DNA of 64,000 nt from Yoonia maritima. Its GTDB lineage: Bacteria > Pseudomonadota > Alphaproteobacteria > Rhodobacterales > Rhodobacteraceae. The translations under genes and the position numbers were made by a program. The notes under the pieces were generated by a model, which worked only from the letters and a program-made list of their open reading frames with translations, was not told where the DNA came from and made no database searches. Below are positions 30,156-40,378 of this stretch, piece after piece; within the stretch, counting starts at the first letter, position 1; each line of letters begins with the position of its first letter. Location: assembly GCF_002933395.1 (NCBI RefSeq), contig NZ_PKFN01000007.1:558001-622000 (forward strand). Reading direction: 5' to 3'.

Positions 30156-30518
30156 ATGTCATTCGATCCAAACAGTTTGAAATACAATGACGCAGGGCTG
30201 ATCCCCGCGATCGCCCAAGACAGCGTTTCCGGCGAAGTCCTGATGATGGCATGGATGAATGCCGAAGCTGTGGCCAAGACGTTAGAGACTGGTCGCGTGA
30301 CTTATTGGTCCCGTTCGCGTCAAGAATTCTGGATTAAAGGCGAAACAAGTGGGCACACGCAGGAATTGGTTGCGTTTAAAATCGACTGTGACCGTGACTG
30401 CCTATTGGTTGAGGTGAAGCAGGTAGGCGCGGCCTGTCATACTGGCCGTCGGACCTGTTTCTTTACTGCGGTTGTTGATGGTGAAGAAGTTGTGACGGAA
30501 GCGCCTTTGGAGCCGTAG
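30156..30518 (+). CDS. hisI: Phosphoribosyl-AMP cyclohydrolase
   Basis: 120-aa single-domain HisI (without the HisE part), opening the purine ring of PR-AMP in histidine synthesis. The zinc/magnesium site residues are in DCDRDCLL and ACHTGRRTC, as in the family. Its stop is followed 7 nt later by a terminator-like repeat. Confidence 0.95.
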   Translation: MSFDPNSLKYNDAGLIPAIAQDSVSGEVLMMAWMNAEAVAKTLETGRVTYWSRSRQEFWIKGETSGHTQELVAFKIDCDRDCLLVEVKQVGAACHTGRRTCFFTAVVDGEEVVTEAPLEP

Positions 30519-30525
30519 GAATGCG

Positions 30526-30556
30526 CTCCGCGCGGGAGTATTTTTAGCAAGATGAT
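30526..30556 (+). repeat. Terminator-like dispersed repeat, copy 1 (CTCC-GCGCG-GGAG TATTTTT)
   Basis: CTCC and GGAG pair around GCGCG, followed by TATTTTT AGCAAGATGA. The same arrangement, reversed, occurs at 62497-62519. It follows hisI and probably ends its transcript. The gluQRS stop codon lies within it. Confidence 0.6.
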
Positions 30557-31383
30557 GGGGGAAATCCGACCATGCGGCGTATGTCGTCTGGTGTGGCGCC
30601 TTCGGCACGATATTTTGATAGGGCCTTTGATTTATCGATTTTTGCTAAACGCTTACCACTATCGTCGGTTATCAGTGCATGGTGGTGATATTGCGGGGTC
30701 CGCCATCCTATGATGTTTTGCAGCAGAACCTGAAAGGGTGTTTGTGCCCACAAATCCATACCGCGCACGACATGCGTGACTCTTTGCAGCGCATCATCGT
30801 GTGCACAAGCGAGATGATAGGCCGGATTGCCAGTGTTTTTTCTGATGAGAACGGTGTCGCCTATGTCGTTGATAAGCTGATCTGGGGTGATGTGATGTTT
30901 GATGGGCGCACCGGATGAAAGCTCGACAAACGTCATAGTACGATCGCGTTGTTCCAAGGCCGCGCTAATGTTTAGCCTGATCGCATCACCGGGTTGCGCG
31001 TCATTCATTGTGCGGTGCCGACAGGTTCCTGGATAAACAAGCCCTTCGACACCGGGCATTGCCCCAGCATCTTGGATATCGCGCCTTGTGCAAGAGCAAG
31101 GGAATACCAACTGGCGCTTTGCCAGTTGTTCAATGACGCCGTTATAGTCGGCCGTATGATCTGATTGTCGCCGCACAGGCAGCGGCCAATCTAGTCCCAG
31201 CCAGTGAAGATCGTTATAAATGGCTTGCTCGAACGCGGGTCGGGCGCGGGTGCTGTCAGTGTCTTCAATGCGCAGCAGCGCGGTTCCGCCGTGCCTTGCT
31301 GCAATATCCCAAACCGTCAGAGCAGAATAGGCGTGCCCGAGATGCAATGGCCCTGTGGGCGACGGGGCAAACCGCGTGATCAT
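30544..31383 (-). CDS. gluQRS: Glutamyl-Q tRNA(Asp) synthetase
   Basis: 279-aa truncated glutamyl-tRNA synthetase lacking the anticodon domain, which attaches glutamate to queuosine in tRNA-Asp. The class I HIGH motif appears as LHLGHAYSA and the second site as KRLAKIDKS. A zinc site is formed by CSCTRRD and the downstream cysteine-histidine pair (CRH). The gene begins directly at the trmFO stop codon, so the two are co-transcribed. Confidence 0.95.
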   Translation of the reverse strand: MITRFAPSPTGPLHLGHAYSALTVWDIAARHGGTALLRIEDTDSTRARPAFEQAIYNDLHWLGLDWPLPVRRQSDHTADYNGVIEQLAKRQLVFPCSCTRRDIQDAGAMPGVEGLVYPGTCRHRTMNDAQPGDAIRLNISAALEQRDRTMTFVELSSGAPIKHHITPDQLINDIGDTVLIRKNTGNPAYHLACAHDDALQRVTHVVRGMDLWAQTPFQVLLQNIIGWRTPQYHHHALITDDSGKRLAKIDKSKALSKYRAEGATPDDIRRMVGFPPSSC

Positions 31384-32727
31384 TTACACGGTCTGGGCGA
31401 GCCACGCCTGCCAATCTGACTTGGCGCGATCTGTGTAACCTTTGTAACGCTCTTTACGATTTCGACGCCCGTTTTTCGCACCTTCGAGAGGTGGGAACAG
31501 GCCGAAATTGACGTTCATGGGCTGGAACGTCTTTGCCTCTGCGCCGCCGGTGATATGCGTCACCAGCGCGCCCATGGCGGTCGTGTTTGGAACCGCGGGC
31601 AGCGTTTTTCCTGTGAGCTCGGCGACCGCAAGGCGCCCAGCAAGTAGACCCATCGCAGCGCTTTCTACATAACCTTCAACGCCAGTAATCTGCCCGGCAA
31701 AGCGGATATTCGGGCGCGAGCGCAGGCGCATTTGTTCATCAAGTAGCGTTGGCGAGTTGATGAATGTGTTCCGATGAATGCCGCCAAGCCGTGCGAATTC
31801 GGCATTCTCAAGAGCAGGAATGGTTTTAAATACAGCCTTTTGCGCGCCGTACTTCATTTTTGTTTGGAACCCGACGATATTGTACAATGTGCCAAGCGCA
31901 TTATCGCGACGTAACTGAACGACCGCATATGGCTTGTTCTCGGGATCATTAGCGTTCGTCAGGCCAACAGGCTTCATCGGGCCAAAACGAAGCGTCTCGC
32001 GTCCACGCTCTGCCATTACCTCAATAGGTAGGCAGCCGTCGAAATAGCCCGCAGTTTCGCCTTCTTTGAATTCTGTCTTTTCGGCGGCAAGAAGCGCGTC
32101 GATGAACGCCTCGTACTGATCTTTATTCATCGGGCAATTGAGGTAGGCGGTCCGCTCTTCCTCGGTCTCACCTTTATCATAGCGTGACTGCATCCATGCC
32201 ACATCCATATTGATGCTTTCATGGTAAACAATCGGAGCAATTGCATCAAAGAATGCAAGTGCTTCGGCACTGGTTTCGGCTTGGATTGCCTTTGCCAAAC
32301 TACCCGATGTCAGAGGGCCGGTTGCGATGATCCAATTTCCGTCGTCAGGCAGGCTGGTAATTTCATCATATGAAATTGAGATGTTCGGATGCGATTTAAG
32401 CGCGGCGGTCACGCTTTCCGCAAATGGGTCACGATCCACGGCTAATGCGCCGCCCGCAGGCAAACGGTGCTTTTCAGCTGTTTGCATAATCAACCCATTG
32501 GCTTGACGCATTTCCCAGTGCAACAAACCAACGGCATTTTGTTCGTGATCATCTGACCTGAATGAGTTGGAACATACCATCTCGCCCAAGTTGCCAGTAC
32601 GATGGGCAAAGGTTTCTACCTTCGGTCGCATTTCGTGAACGACAACCTGTAGCCCTGCGTTTGCAGCCTGCCAAGCAGCCTCTGATCCGGCCATGCCGCC
32701 GCCGATGATGTGTAATGTCTGATCCAT
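31384..32727 (-). CDS. trmFO: Methylenetetrahydrofolate-tRNA-(uracil-5-)-methyltransferase TrmFO
   Basis: 447-aa flavoprotein that forms ribothymidine at position 54 of tRNA from methylene-THF, found in many alphaproteobacteria instead of SAM-dependent TrmA. It opens with an FAD-binding [12 protein letters not shown] and contains [22 protein letters not shown] and NVNFGLFPP, all family signatures. Length is full. Operon with gluQRS downstream. Confidence 0.97.
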   Translation of the reverse strand: MDQTLHIIGGGMAGSEAAWQAANAGLQVVVHEMRPKVETFAHRTGNLGEMVCSNSFRSDDHEQNAVGLLHWEMRQANGLIMQTAEKHRLPAGGALAVDRDPFAESVTAALKSHPNISISYDEITSLPDDGNWIIATGPLTSGSLAKAIQAETSAEALAFFDAIAPIVYHESINMDVAWMQSRYDKGETEEERTAYLNCPMNKDQYEAFIDALLAAEKTEFKEGETAGYFDGCLPIEVMAERGRETLRFGPMKPVGLTNANDPENKPYAVVQLRRDNALGTLYNIVGFQTKMKYGAQKAVFKTIPALENAEFARLGGIHRNTFINSPTLLDEQMRLRSRPNIRFAGQITGVEGYVESAAMGLLAGRLAVAELTGKTLPAVPNTTAMGALVTHITGGAEAKTFQPMNVNFGLFPPLEGAKNGRRNRKERYKGYTDRAKSDWQAWLAQTV

Positions 32728-32755
32728 CGTTCTGACTTAATCGGCAGACCAAGAA

Positions 32756-32785
32756 ATGAAAAGCCCCGGGATGTGACACCCGGGA
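32756..32785 (-). terminator. Terminator of the outer-membrane protein gene
   Basis: Minus-strand CCCGGG/CCCGGG stem with an 8-nt loop, followed by a short T-rich run (CTTTTC). It separates the outer-membrane gene from trmFO. Confidence 0.7.
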
Positions 32786-32822
32786 CATATTCAGTATTCG
32801 CGTTGATAATAGATCAACACGC

Positions 32823-33635
32823 TTAAAAGCGATCAAGAGAGAATGAAGCCTGCTCCATGAAGGAACGTGTATCAGTCAATGTTCCGCCAGTAGCGCCAAA
32901 GTTGTAGTTAAGGTTGAAGCCGACATAAACTTGTGGGTCAGCAGCCGTATAGTTTGTGTCTCCATCGTTTGCGGTGATACCTAGACGGCCAAGCTCTGCA
33001 TTAATGCCGACCCCATTACCAAAATCATAACCTGCGCTAATCGCGACATCAGTTACTGTCGCTTCGATCACGGTACCACCGGTCGTTACGCCATAAGACG
33101 GAGAAAAGGCATCATACCGGGCGCCAAAAGTAACGCCTTGCGCAGTAGCAAAGTCAACGGACATGCCGCCGAATGTGTAGTCTTCATCATCATAGGCTGT
33201 TAGATCTGTAACGCCGTAGTATGCCTCGAAACCGGTGCTGCCTGAGCGCATTCCGAATTCCAAGCCAACAATGTTAATGTTATCGCTCACTGCATCAGTG
33301 GATTCCGTTGCAACGAATAGACCGATTGCTGACGTCGGCGTTGATTTGTAAAGCGCGTGCAATGTTAAGTTTGTCGTATCATAGGTGCCCGCATCGATGG
33401 CATAGGAATCGCCGCTGTGATTGTACAAACCAAAGCTTGCACCGACGGAAAAGGCCGGCGCAATTGAAAACTCTGCGGTTCCTTCGATCGTGGTTTGGAT
33501 GCCGTCTTCGCCGTCGTCAGTTAAAAGCGCTGTGCCCAATTCAATGGACGCTGCGCTAAGTTCAACGCTTTGAGCGAAGGCTGGTGTCATGCCTGAGCTG
33601 ATAAGAAGTGTGGCAAGTGCAATTTTCAAGGTCAT
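32823..33635 (-). CDS. Outer-membrane beta-barrel protein
   Basis: 270-aa protein with a clear Sec signal (MTLKIALATLLISSGMTPAFAQS, cleavage likely after AFA). The mature part is rich in Gly, Thr, Tyr and alternating hydrophobic strands and ends NYNF...SFSLDRF, with a terminal Phe typical of outer-membrane barrels. I cannot name a transported substrate; a porin-like or structural barrel is likely. It is transcribed alone with a terminator on either side. Confidence 0.8.
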   Translation of the reverse strand: MTLKIALATLLISSGMTPAFAQSVELSAASIELGTALLTDDGEDGIQTTIEGTAEFSIAPAFSVGASFGLYNHSGDSYAIDAGTYDTTNLTLHALYKSTPTSAIGLFVATESTDAVSDNINIVGLEFGMRSGSTGFEAYYGVTDLTAYDDEDYTFGGMSVDFATAQGVTFGARYDAFSPSYGVTTGGTVIEATVTDVAISAGYDFGNGVGINAELGRLGITANDGDTNYTAADPQVYVGFNLNYNFGATGGTLTDTRSFMEQASFSLDRF

Positions 33636-33738
33636 GGTTCCTAAAGCCTTATGGGAATTATAGACTCATCTATAAATTGTTTTTCTGAGCGAACTAGGTT
33701 GCTCGCTATTTTACAGCTGAATGTTCCAATTTAGCCAC

Positions 33739-33774
33739 AAAAAAGCCTGCCTGAACTCGATCTATCAGGCAGGC
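33739..33774 (-). terminator. Strong terminator of gyrA
   Basis: Minus-strand 10-bp perfect stem (GCCTGCCTGA/TCAGGCAGGC) with a 10-nt loop and a run of T. It lies 30 nt after the gyrA stop codon. Confidence 0.92.
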
Positions 33775-33803
33775 GTATCAGCTTTGAAATAGGGGGTAGT
33801 AGG

Positions 33804-36545
33804 TTAGTCGTCGGTTTCGGCATCCTCGTCGCCTTGATCGGCAATCCATGCAACGCTGACCACAGTTTCACCTTTGCCCGTATCGAATACTTTGACACCA
33901 CCTGCGCCGCGTGACCGGAAGGAGATACCTTCGATTGGAACCCGGATAGACTGACCAGTGGATGTCACCAGCATGATCTGATCTGACATTTCCACTGGGA
34001 ACGATGTAACCAGTGGGCCGCCGCGCATTGCTTTGTCCATCGCTGCAACGCCCATGCCGCCACGTCCGCGAACAGGGTAGTCATGGCTGGATGACAGTTT
34101 ACCAGACCCTTTGGATGTGATCGTAAGGATCAGGTTTTCAGCGGCCGACATTTCGGCATAGCGCTCTTGGCTGATTGCACCTGCGACTGCGTCTTCTTCG
34201 TCATCCGTTTCCGCATCATCGGCCAAACCAGCCATCGCGCGACGCATTTTTAGGTATGCGGCACGTTCATCGGCCTCGGCCTTAAAGTGGCGGATGATCG
34301 ACATCGAAACGACCTTATCCTCGCCTTGCAGCTTGATGCCGCGCACACCAACCGAAGCGCGCGAGTTAAAGACGCGGACATCTGTAGCAGGGAAGCGGAT
34401 TGCACGACCTGAATCGGTGACCAGCATTACGTCATCTTCGTTTGAAGCGATGCGCGCGTTGATTAGCGTCGTTTCAGCATGATCGTCTTCAAACTTCATT
34501 GCGATCTTACCGTTACGCATGACGTTCGTGAAATCTGACAGTTTGTTACGGCGGACTGTACCGGCAGAGGTTGCAAAGACGACTTGCAGATCGTCCCATT
34601 CGTCCTCGGGGCGGTCAACGGGCATGATCGCCGCGATGGATACACCTTGTGGAATAGGAAGGATGTTGACGATCGCTTTGCCTTTGGCTGTACGGCTGCC
34701 AAGCGGTAGGCGCCACGTCTTAAGCTTGTAGACCATTCCGTCTGTCGTGAAGAACAACAGTTGCGTATGCGTATTGGCCACAAAGAGCGTGGTCACCACG
34801 TCCTCTTCTTTGGTCTGCATGGATGACAGGCCTTTACCACCACGACGTTGCGCACGGAAATCGGCAAGAGCTGTACGTTTGATGTAACCTCCAGACGTGA
34901 CCGTCACGACCATGTCTTCGCGTTCGATAAGATCTTCATCGTCCATGTCGCCGGCCCAGTCGACGACTTCGGTGCGGCGAGGCACAGCAAACTGATCGCG
35001 GACTTCGTGTAGCTCATCACGGATGATCTGCATGATGCGATCACGTGAACCCAAAATTTCTAGGTATTCCCGTATCTTACCTGCTAATTCTTGAAGTTCA
35101 TCTGTCACTTCTTTGACGCCAATTTGGGTCAAACGCTGAAGGCGCAATTCAAGGATCGCACGGGCCTGTGTTTCGGACAGGTTATATGTGCCGTCTTCGT
35201 TGGCGGTATGGGTCGGATCGTCGATCAGCGCGATATATTCGAGGATCGTTTCAGCAGGCCAACGACGTGTCATCAGTTTTTCACGCGCAGTCGCGGCGTC
35301 AGCAGACGAACGGATGGTGGCAACGATTTCGTCGATGTTGGTGACGGCAACGGCCAAACCGCACAAGATATGCGCCCGTTCACGTGCCTTACGCAATTCA
35401 AATGCCGTGCGTCGTGCAACCACTTCTTCGCGGAAGTCGATAAACGCAGTCAGGAACGCGCGTAGTGTCAGTTGTTCTGGCTTACCGCCGTTCAGCGCAA
35501 GCATGTTACAGCCAAAGTAAGTTTGCATCGGCGTAAAGCGGAACAACTGGTTCAGCACGACCTCGGCCGTGGCGTCTCGCTTTAGTTCAACAACAACCCG
35601 AACACCATTACGGTCAGATTCGTCTTGGACATGTGCAATGCCTTCGATCCGCTTTTCGCGGGCAGCTTCGGCGATCTTGTCGATCATCGCGGCCTTGTTC
35701 ACCTGATAGGGAATTTCGTCGATGACGATTGCGTAGCGATCTTTGCGAATTTCTTCGACGTGCGTTTTTGAGCGCACAACGACAGAACCGCGGCCTTCAA
35801 GATAGGCTTTACGCGCACCGCTGCGGCCCAGAATGATCCCGCCAGTTGGGAAGTCAGGAGCAGGGACGTATTCGATCAATTGTTCGGATGTCAGGTCCGG
35901 TTCGTCAATCAGCGCTAAAGTGGCAGTGATCACTTCGCCCAAGTTATGTGGCGGAATGTTGGTCGCCATACCAACAGCAATACCGCCAGCACCGTTGACC
36001 AGCATGTTCGGAAAACGTGCAGGTAAAACAGTGGGTTCGCGGTCTTTGCCGTCGTAGTTGTCTTGGAAATCAACCGTGTCTTTGTCGATGTCGGCCAGCA
36101 GGAATGCAGCGGGCTTATCCATCCGGACTTCGGTGTAACGCATCGCAGCGGCGCGGTCGCCGTCCATCGAACCAAAGTTACCTTGCCCATCAAGCAGCTT
36201 TAGCGACATAGAGAAATCTTGGGCCATCCGGACCAAAGCGTCATAAATCGCACTGTCACCGTGAGGGTGGTATTTACCCATAACATCGCCAACAGAACGC
36301 GCTGATTTCCGGTAAGGTTTGTCCGACGTGTTACCGCTTTCGTTCATACCATAAAGGATACGGCGGTGTACTGGCTTTAGCCCATCGCGCAAGTCGGGGA
36401 TCGCACGACTTACGATCACGCTCATTGCGTAATCAAGATAGCTGGTTTTCAGCTCGTGCTCGATGGTAACCGCTGGCCCGTCATAAACATAACGTGCTGG
36501 CGTGTTTTCGTCATCGTTTTCAGGGGTTTCTGGAGTATCGTTCAC
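33804..36545 (-). CDS. gyrA: DNA gyrase subunit A
   Basis: 913-aa A subunit that cuts and religates DNA to introduce negative supercoils. The active Tyr is residue 137 (AMRYTEVRM). The quinolone region reads [12 protein letters not shown] with Ser98 and Asp102, equivalent to wild-type S83 and D87 of E. coli, so no target resistance is encoded. The C-terminal beta-pinwheel contains the GyrA-box-like QRRGGKGL. Monocistronic with a strong terminator. Confidence 0.98.
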   Translation of the reverse strand: MNDTPETPENDDENTPARYVYDGPAVTIEHELKTSYLDYAMSVIVSRAIPDLRDGLKPVHRRILYGMNESGNTSDKPYRKSARSVGDVMGKYHPHGDSAIYDALVRMAQDFSMSLKLLDGQGNFGSMDGDRAAAMRYTEVRMDKPAAFLLADIDKDTVDFQDNYDGKDREPTVLPARFPNMLVNGAGGIAVGMATNIPPHNLGEVITATLALIDEPDLTSEQLIEYVPAPDFPTGGIILGRSGARKAYLEGRGSVVVRSKTHVEEIRKDRYAIVIDEIPYQVNKAAMIDKIAEAAREKRIEGIAHVQDESDRNGVRVVVELKRDATAEVVLNQLFRFTPMQTYFGCNMLALNGGKPEQLTLRAFLTAFIDFREEVVARRTAFELRKARERAHILCGLAVAVTNIDEIVATIRSSADAATAREKLMTRRWPAETILEYIALIDDPTHTANEDGTYNLSETQARAILELRLQRLTQIGVKEVTDELQELAGKIREYLEILGSRDRIMQIIRDELHEVRDQFAVPRRTEVVDWAGDMDDEDLIEREDMVVTVTSGGYIKRTALADFRAQRRGGKGLSSMQTKEEDVVTTLFVANTHTQLLFFTTDGMVYKLKTWRLPLGSRTAKGKAIVNILPIPQGVSIAAIMPVDRPEDEWDDLQVVFATSAGTVRRNKLSDFTNVMRNGKIAMKFEDDHAETTLINARIASNEDDVMLVTDSGRAIRFPATDVRVFNSRASVGVRGIKLQGEDKVVSMSIIRHFKAEADERAAYLKMRRAMAGLADDAETDDEEDAVAGAISQERYAEMSAAENLILTITSKGSGKLSSSHDYPVRGRGGMGVAAMDKAMRGGPLVTSFPVEMSDQIMLVTSTGQSIRVPIEGISFRSRGAGGVKVFDTGKGETVVSVAWIADQGDEDAETDD

Positions 36546-36724
36546 GTGGACCGCCTGTTGTTATTCTTACTGCTATATCTCGTTCAGTATACCTTATCAG
36601 ACACTTGATATAGGGTGCAATGGGCGATGCTGGGTTGGCGAATTGGGGGCAGTTAGTGACGCCTAACGTATTGTTTTTATTATCCAAGTTTCCGCAGAAA
36701 ATTGGATATTTTTTGTAGTTAAAA

Positions 36725-36762
36725 TTTGGGGCAGGAAATCGTGGTGATTTTCCTGCCCCAAA
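36725..36762 (-). terminator. Terminator of arginase-ornithine cyclodeaminase operon
   Basis: TTTGGGGCAGGAAATC and GATTTTCCTGCCCCAAA form a long near-perfect stem with A/T-rich flanks on both sides. It follows the ocd stop codon; the T-rich side on the minus strand fits this operon. Confidence 0.82.
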
Positions 36763-36765
36763 GCA

Positions 36766-37812
36766 TTATCCAGCGCGTTTGATCATGCCGAACAAATCAC
36801 GAGGATCATCTGGGTCTGCAACCAGATCAATATCGACATAAAATGGCGTGTCTTTGATCTGCTGATGGACATAGCGAAGGGCGCTAAAGTCCTCGATCGC
36901 AAAGCCAACACCGTCGAACAGGGTGACCTCTGACGCGGATGTGCGGCCCGGCGTTGTGCCTGTGATAACCTGCCAAAGCTCTGTGACCGGGTGGTCTTCG
37001 GGCATTTGCTGAATTTCGCCTTCGATCCGCGTCTGTGGAGGGTATTCAACGAATACGGTTGATCGGGCGACGATATCGCGGTGAAGCTCTGTCTTGCCGG
37101 GGCAGTCGCCGCCGATAGCGTTGATGTGGACGCCCGCGCCAACCATGTTGTCGGTCAGGATTGTTTGCATATCCTTATCCGCCGTGGCCACGGTGATCAC
37201 ATCAGCGCCCTGAATTGCTTCTTCCGGGGTTGCGCAGGACGTTATGGTGAACCCAAGGTCGGCCAAGTTTGCCGCACATTTTTTGGTTGCTTCGGGATCG
37301 ATGTCGTAAAGGCGAATGTCATTGATCCCACAGACAGCCTTGATCGCGAGGCATTGAAATTCTGACTGCGCACCATTGCCAATCATGGCCATGGTTTTTG
37401 CGTCAGGCGACGCAAGGTGTTTGGTTGCGACCGCAGACATGGCACCTGTGCGTAAGGCGGTCAAAACCGTCATCTCTGAGAATAGAACCGGGTATCCTGT
37501 GTAAACATCTGACAGCACGCCAAATGCTGTAACTGTCTGTAGGCCTTCCTTCATGTTTTTCGGGTGACCGTTTACATACTTGAAGCCATACAGTTCACCG
37601 TCAGATGTCGGCATCAGTTCGATCACGCCAACGTCTGAATGACTGCCGAGGCGTGGCGTTTTGTCGAACAGTTCCCAGCGGGCGAAGTCGCGTTCAATTT
37701 CGCGCGCCAGATCAGCCATAAAGGTTTCGATACCGATGCTGTGGATCAGTCGCATCATATTGTCGACGCTGACGAATGGAACCATCGCGAGTGGTGAGGC
37801 TTTGAGTGTCAT
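36766..37812 (-). CDS. ocd: Ornithine cyclodeaminase
   Basis: 348-aa NAD-dependent enzyme converting ornithine to proline and ammonia. The nucleotide-binding segment MIGNGAQSEFQ is at residues 142-152, and EMTVLTALRTGAMSAVA and DGVGFAIEDFSALRYV are typical. It begins inside the end of the arginase gene (4-nt overlap), so arginine is turned to ornithine plus urea and then to proline by a two-gene operon. Divergent Lrp regulator behind the arginase gene is the likely controller. Confidence 0.95.
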   Translation of the reverse strand: MTLKASPLAMVPFVSVDNMMRLIHSIGIETFMADLAREIERDFARWELFDKTPRLGSHSDVGVIELMPTSDGELYGFKYVNGHPKNMKEGLQTVTAFGVLSDVYTGYPVLFSEMTVLTALRTGAMSAVATKHLASPDAKTMAMIGNGAQSEFQCLAIKAVCGINDIRLYDIDPEATKKCAANLADLGFTITSCATPEEAIQGADVITVATADKDMQTILTDNMVGAGVHINAIGGDCPGKTELHRDIVARSTVFVEYPPQTRIEGEIQQMPEDHPVTELWQVITGTTPGRTSASEVTLFDGVGFAIEDFSALRYVHQQIKDTPFYVDIDLVADPDDPRDLFGMIKRAG

Positions 37813-38738
37813 TGGTGGCTCCGGGTTGGGCGGTCAAATACGCGGCGGCCTAGCAGGGATGCTGTCAGGTCTACCATTAGGTTTGCGGTCTGGCCGCGAT
37901 CATCAAGAAACGGATTAAGCTCAACCAGATCAAGCGAGGTCACGAGACCGGAGTCCGAGAGCATTTCCATGACGAGATGGCCTTCGCGGACAGTGGCGCC
38001 GCCGGGAACAGTTGTTCCAACCGCGGGTGCGACAGATGGGTCTAGGAAATCCACATCAAGCGACACATGCAGCATTCCGTTGACCGCTTGGACCTTATCC
38101 AAGAAAGCCTGCAGCGGGGCGCTGATCCCTTGTTCGTCGATCATGCGCATATCCACCAGCATCACGTCGCCATCGTCTAGAACGGCATGTTCAGCGGCAT
38201 CAACCGACCGCAAGCCAATCATGCAGATATTCGCGGGTTCGACACGCACGGGCAGGGGCGGATAGGCGTCAAAGCCATCACGTCCAGTGACATAGCCCAC
38301 TGGCGTGCCGTGCAGGTTTCCGCTGTCGGTCGTATCGGGCGTATGGATGTCGCTGTGCGCATCCAGCCAAAGCGCAAAAAACGGTCGGTTCTGTTTGGCT
38401 GCGTGGGCGGCCATACCTGCAACAGTTCCAGCTGCAAGCGCATGGTCGCCACCCATGAAAATGGGCATGCCCCGTGGCGCTGCTTCTTCAGCGGCGGCCA
38501 TGAGGGTTTGTGTCCAGCCGACATTTTCGGCCAGCTTGTAAACTTGTGGGTTTCGGGCAGGCGCGACTTCTACCGATGCGGGGCTCAGGTTGCCGATGTC
38601 TTCGACTGTGTGTCCAAGTTCGGTGATCGCCTCTGAGATGCCAGCGGTTCGGTATGCGTCGGGGCCCATGAGGCAACCACGAACGCGTTTTCCGCAGTCC
38701 ACCGGTGCCCCAATTAAGATGCAGTGTCTTTGTGTCAT
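37809..38738 (-). CDS. rocF: Arginase
   Basis: 309-aa manganese enzyme hydrolysing arginine to ornithine and urea. The metal motifs are GGDHALAAG, DAHSDIHT and SLDVDFLDP. I chose the ATG at 38738; an upstream TTG at 38810 is in frame but would put the start next to that of the lrp gene, and its added residues look non-protein-like. A clear Shine-Dalgarno is not seen before 38738, so the start needs checking. First gene of the arginine-catabolic operon. Confidence 0.93.
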   Translation of the reverse strand: MTQRHCILIGAPVDCGKRVRGCLMGPDAYRTAGISEAITELGHTVEDIGNLSPASVEVAPARNPQVYKLAENVGWTQTLMAAAEEAAPRGMPIFMGGDHALAAGTVAGMAAHAAKQNRPFFALWLDAHSDIHTPDTTDSGNLHGTPVGYVTGRDGFDAYPPLPVRVEPANICMIGLRSVDAAEHAVLDDGDVMLVDMRMIDEQGISAPLQAFLDKVQAVNGMLHVSLDVDFLDPSVAPAVGTTVPGGATVREGHLVMEMLSDSGLVTSLDLVELNPFLDDRGQTANLMVDLTASLLGRRVFDRPTRSHQ

Positions 38739-38775
38739 CCCAAAATTATTGTCCAAAACAACGGCTGGCGGTAGC

Positions 38776-38788
38776 GCACAAAACGTGC
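38776..38788. promoter_or_regulatory. Possible Lrp operator between arginase and lrp
   Basis: GCAC-AAAAC-GTGC palindrome in the 77-nt gap between the divergent starts, and TTGTACAA (38803-38810) nearby. Position suits a regulator of both; not otherwise supported. Confidence 0.35.
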
Positions 38789-38815
38789 AAAATGAATCTA
38801 AGTTGTACAAAGTGG

Positions 38816-39244
38816 ATGGTTAAATTGGACAAACTGGATACCCGGCTGGTCGGGGCCTTGCGTCGAAATGGGCGCGCATCGCTGTCAGAGTTGGCAGCAG
38901 AACTTAACGTGACTCGCAGCACCATTCGGACGCGACTTGATCGGCTGGTCGAGGCCGGTGAGATCGTGGGGTTTTCGGTGGTCACCCGTTCAGACGTGCG
39001 GCCCGATCCGGTGCGCGGCTTTATGAGCTTGGAAATTGCAGGGCGCGGGGCCGAGAAGATATCAAAAAGCCTAACCCGTATGCCCCAGGTGCAGATGGTT
39101 CATTCAACCAACGGCACTTGGGATTTGATCGCGGAAATCGGAACAGCGACGCTTGAAGAATTCGATCAGGTGCTGTCTGCCATTCGCCGCTTAGAAGGCG
39201 TCACGCGGAGCGAGACGAGCCTTCTTTTGTCGACGCGCCGCTAA
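38816..39244 (+). CDS. Lrp/AsnC family transcriptional regulator
   Basis: 142-aa regulator with an N-terminal helix-turn-helix (LSELAAELNVTRSTIRTRLDRL) and a C-terminal RAM amino-acid-sensing domain (about residues 65-140). ATG 38816 starts VKLDKLDTRLV, close to the usual N-terminus. Divergent from arginase-ocd, it is probably their arginine- or ornithine-responsive controller, by analogy with related regulators of these genes. The 3' end overlaps dsbB by 44 nt on the opposite strand. Confidence 0.92.
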   Translation: MVKLDKLDTRLVGALRRNGRASLSELAAELNVTRSTIRTRLDRLVEAGEIVGFSVVTRSDVRPDPVRGFMSLEIAGRGAEKISKSLTRMPQVQMVHSTNGTWDLIAEIGTATLEEFDQVLSAIRRLEGVTRSETSLLLSTRR

Positions 39245-39692
39245 GAACAACTGCGGCAATCCAAAAGCCGACCAAAACGAAAGAGAATATCGCGTTCCAT
39301 GTCGGCATTGAGAGTGTCAGAAATTCCCAAGACACTTGATCGCACATGATGACTTTGGGGCCTTCGACGGCAAGTAATCCAGCACCATCAAGGCCATTCA
39401 ATAGCCCGTTGCCTGTGCAGCTGCTGGGGCCTTCCCACCAGTCACGTTCCACGCCCATATGGAAGAAACCGATAGAACCAGTCGTTGCAGCGGCCAATGC
39501 GCCAAGCGCTGGCAATAACCATCCACGAATTTTCCAAGCCAATAGGCCGATCACAATCGCGGCCACATGTGGCCAGCGCTGCCAAAGGCACATTGCACAG
39601 GGCGGATATCCAAAAAACTGAAATGTAAATGCGCCAGCCATCAATGCCGCTGATCCACCTGCGGCGATAAGAACCATTAAATTACGTGTCAT
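39201..39692 (-). CDS. dsbB: Disulfide bond formation protein B
   Basis: 163-aa inner-membrane protein with four transmembrane segments that reoxidises DsbA and passes electrons to quinone. The first active pair is CAMC in YPPCAMCLWQRWPH, and the second pair is in the periplasmic loop (SSCTGNG and IMCDQV). Start ATG 39692 overlaps the preceding gene by 4 nt. Operon with the DedA-like gene. Confidence 0.93.
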   Translation of the reverse strand: MTRNLMVLIAAGGSAALMAGAFTFQFFGYPPCAMCLWQRWPHVAAIVIGLLAWKIRGWLLPALGALAAATTGSIGFFHMGVERDWWEGPSSCTGNGLLNGLDGAGLLAVEGPKVIMCDQVSWEFLTLSMPTWNAIFSFVLVGFWIAAVVLSGASTKEGSSRSA

Positions 39693-40267
39693 AGCAGCCC
39701 CACAATGGCGAACCCGCCCAGCAGAAGAACGCAAAAAGCGATGAAAATAAGCCCAAGTCGGCGTTCGATAAAGTCACGGATAGGTTCCCCAAACTTCCAC
39801 AAAAGTGCTGCAACCAAAAAGAAACGCAGTGCTCGTGCGATAATGGCGGAAATAACAAATACAGGAAATGACAGTTGCGTCACGCCTGACGCGATCGTGA
39901 TGACTTTGAACGGGAAGGGTGTGACACCAGCAGTCAGGACAGCCCATGCGCCCCATTCGTTGTACTTTGCGGCGAATTCTTCGAACGCGTGACCTTTCCC
40001 ATAAAAGTCAAGAATGGGTTGGCCTACGGTCTCCATTAGTGCAAAGCCGATGTAGTAGCCAAACATTCCACCTAACACCGACGCAACTGTCGCAACGGCA
40101 GCGATGAGGAACGCGCGTGATGGGCGCGCAATGATCATCGGGATCATTAAAACGTCCGGTGGGATTGGAAAAAACGAAGATTCGACAAATGCAACGACGG
40201 CAAGTGCCCAAAGCGCATAGCGTGATTGGGCCAATGACAACGTCCAATTGTAGAGACTGCGCAACAT
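39689..40267 (-). CDS. YqaA/DedA-like membrane protein
   Basis: 192-aa inner-membrane protein with the SNARE-associated/DedA fold. The stretch ESSFFPIPPDVLMIPMIIARP, split by the conserved FFPIPPD, and the re-entrant segment TPFPFKVITIASG are diagnostic. DedA relatives act in lipid flipping and envelope homeostasis; the exact job of YqaA is unknown. ATG 40267 has GGAAGG upstream. It precedes dsbB with a 4-nt overlap. Confidence 0.9.
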   Translation of the reverse strand: MLRSLYNWTLSLAQSRYALWALAVVAFVESSFFPIPPDVLMIPMIIARPSRAFLIAAVATVASVLGGMFGYYIGFALMETVGQPILDFYGKGHAFEEFAAKYNEWGAWAVLTAGVTPFPFKVITIASGVTQLSFPVFVISAIIARALRFFLVAALLWKFGEPIRDFIERRLGLIFIAFCVLLLGGFAIVGLL

Positions 40268-40378
40268 TATAGAACCTTCCTGTATTTTATGCGTTAGGCC
40301 ACGCTGGCACAGTGGGGTCAAGCTTGTGCCGTTATTGGATGCAGTTAAAATGCCGCATAGGCAACGGGAGACTGGGTG

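Noticed and set aside
34000-36545. Quinolone-resistance change in gyrA
   Set aside because: Ser98 and Asp102, equivalent to S83/D87, are wild type.
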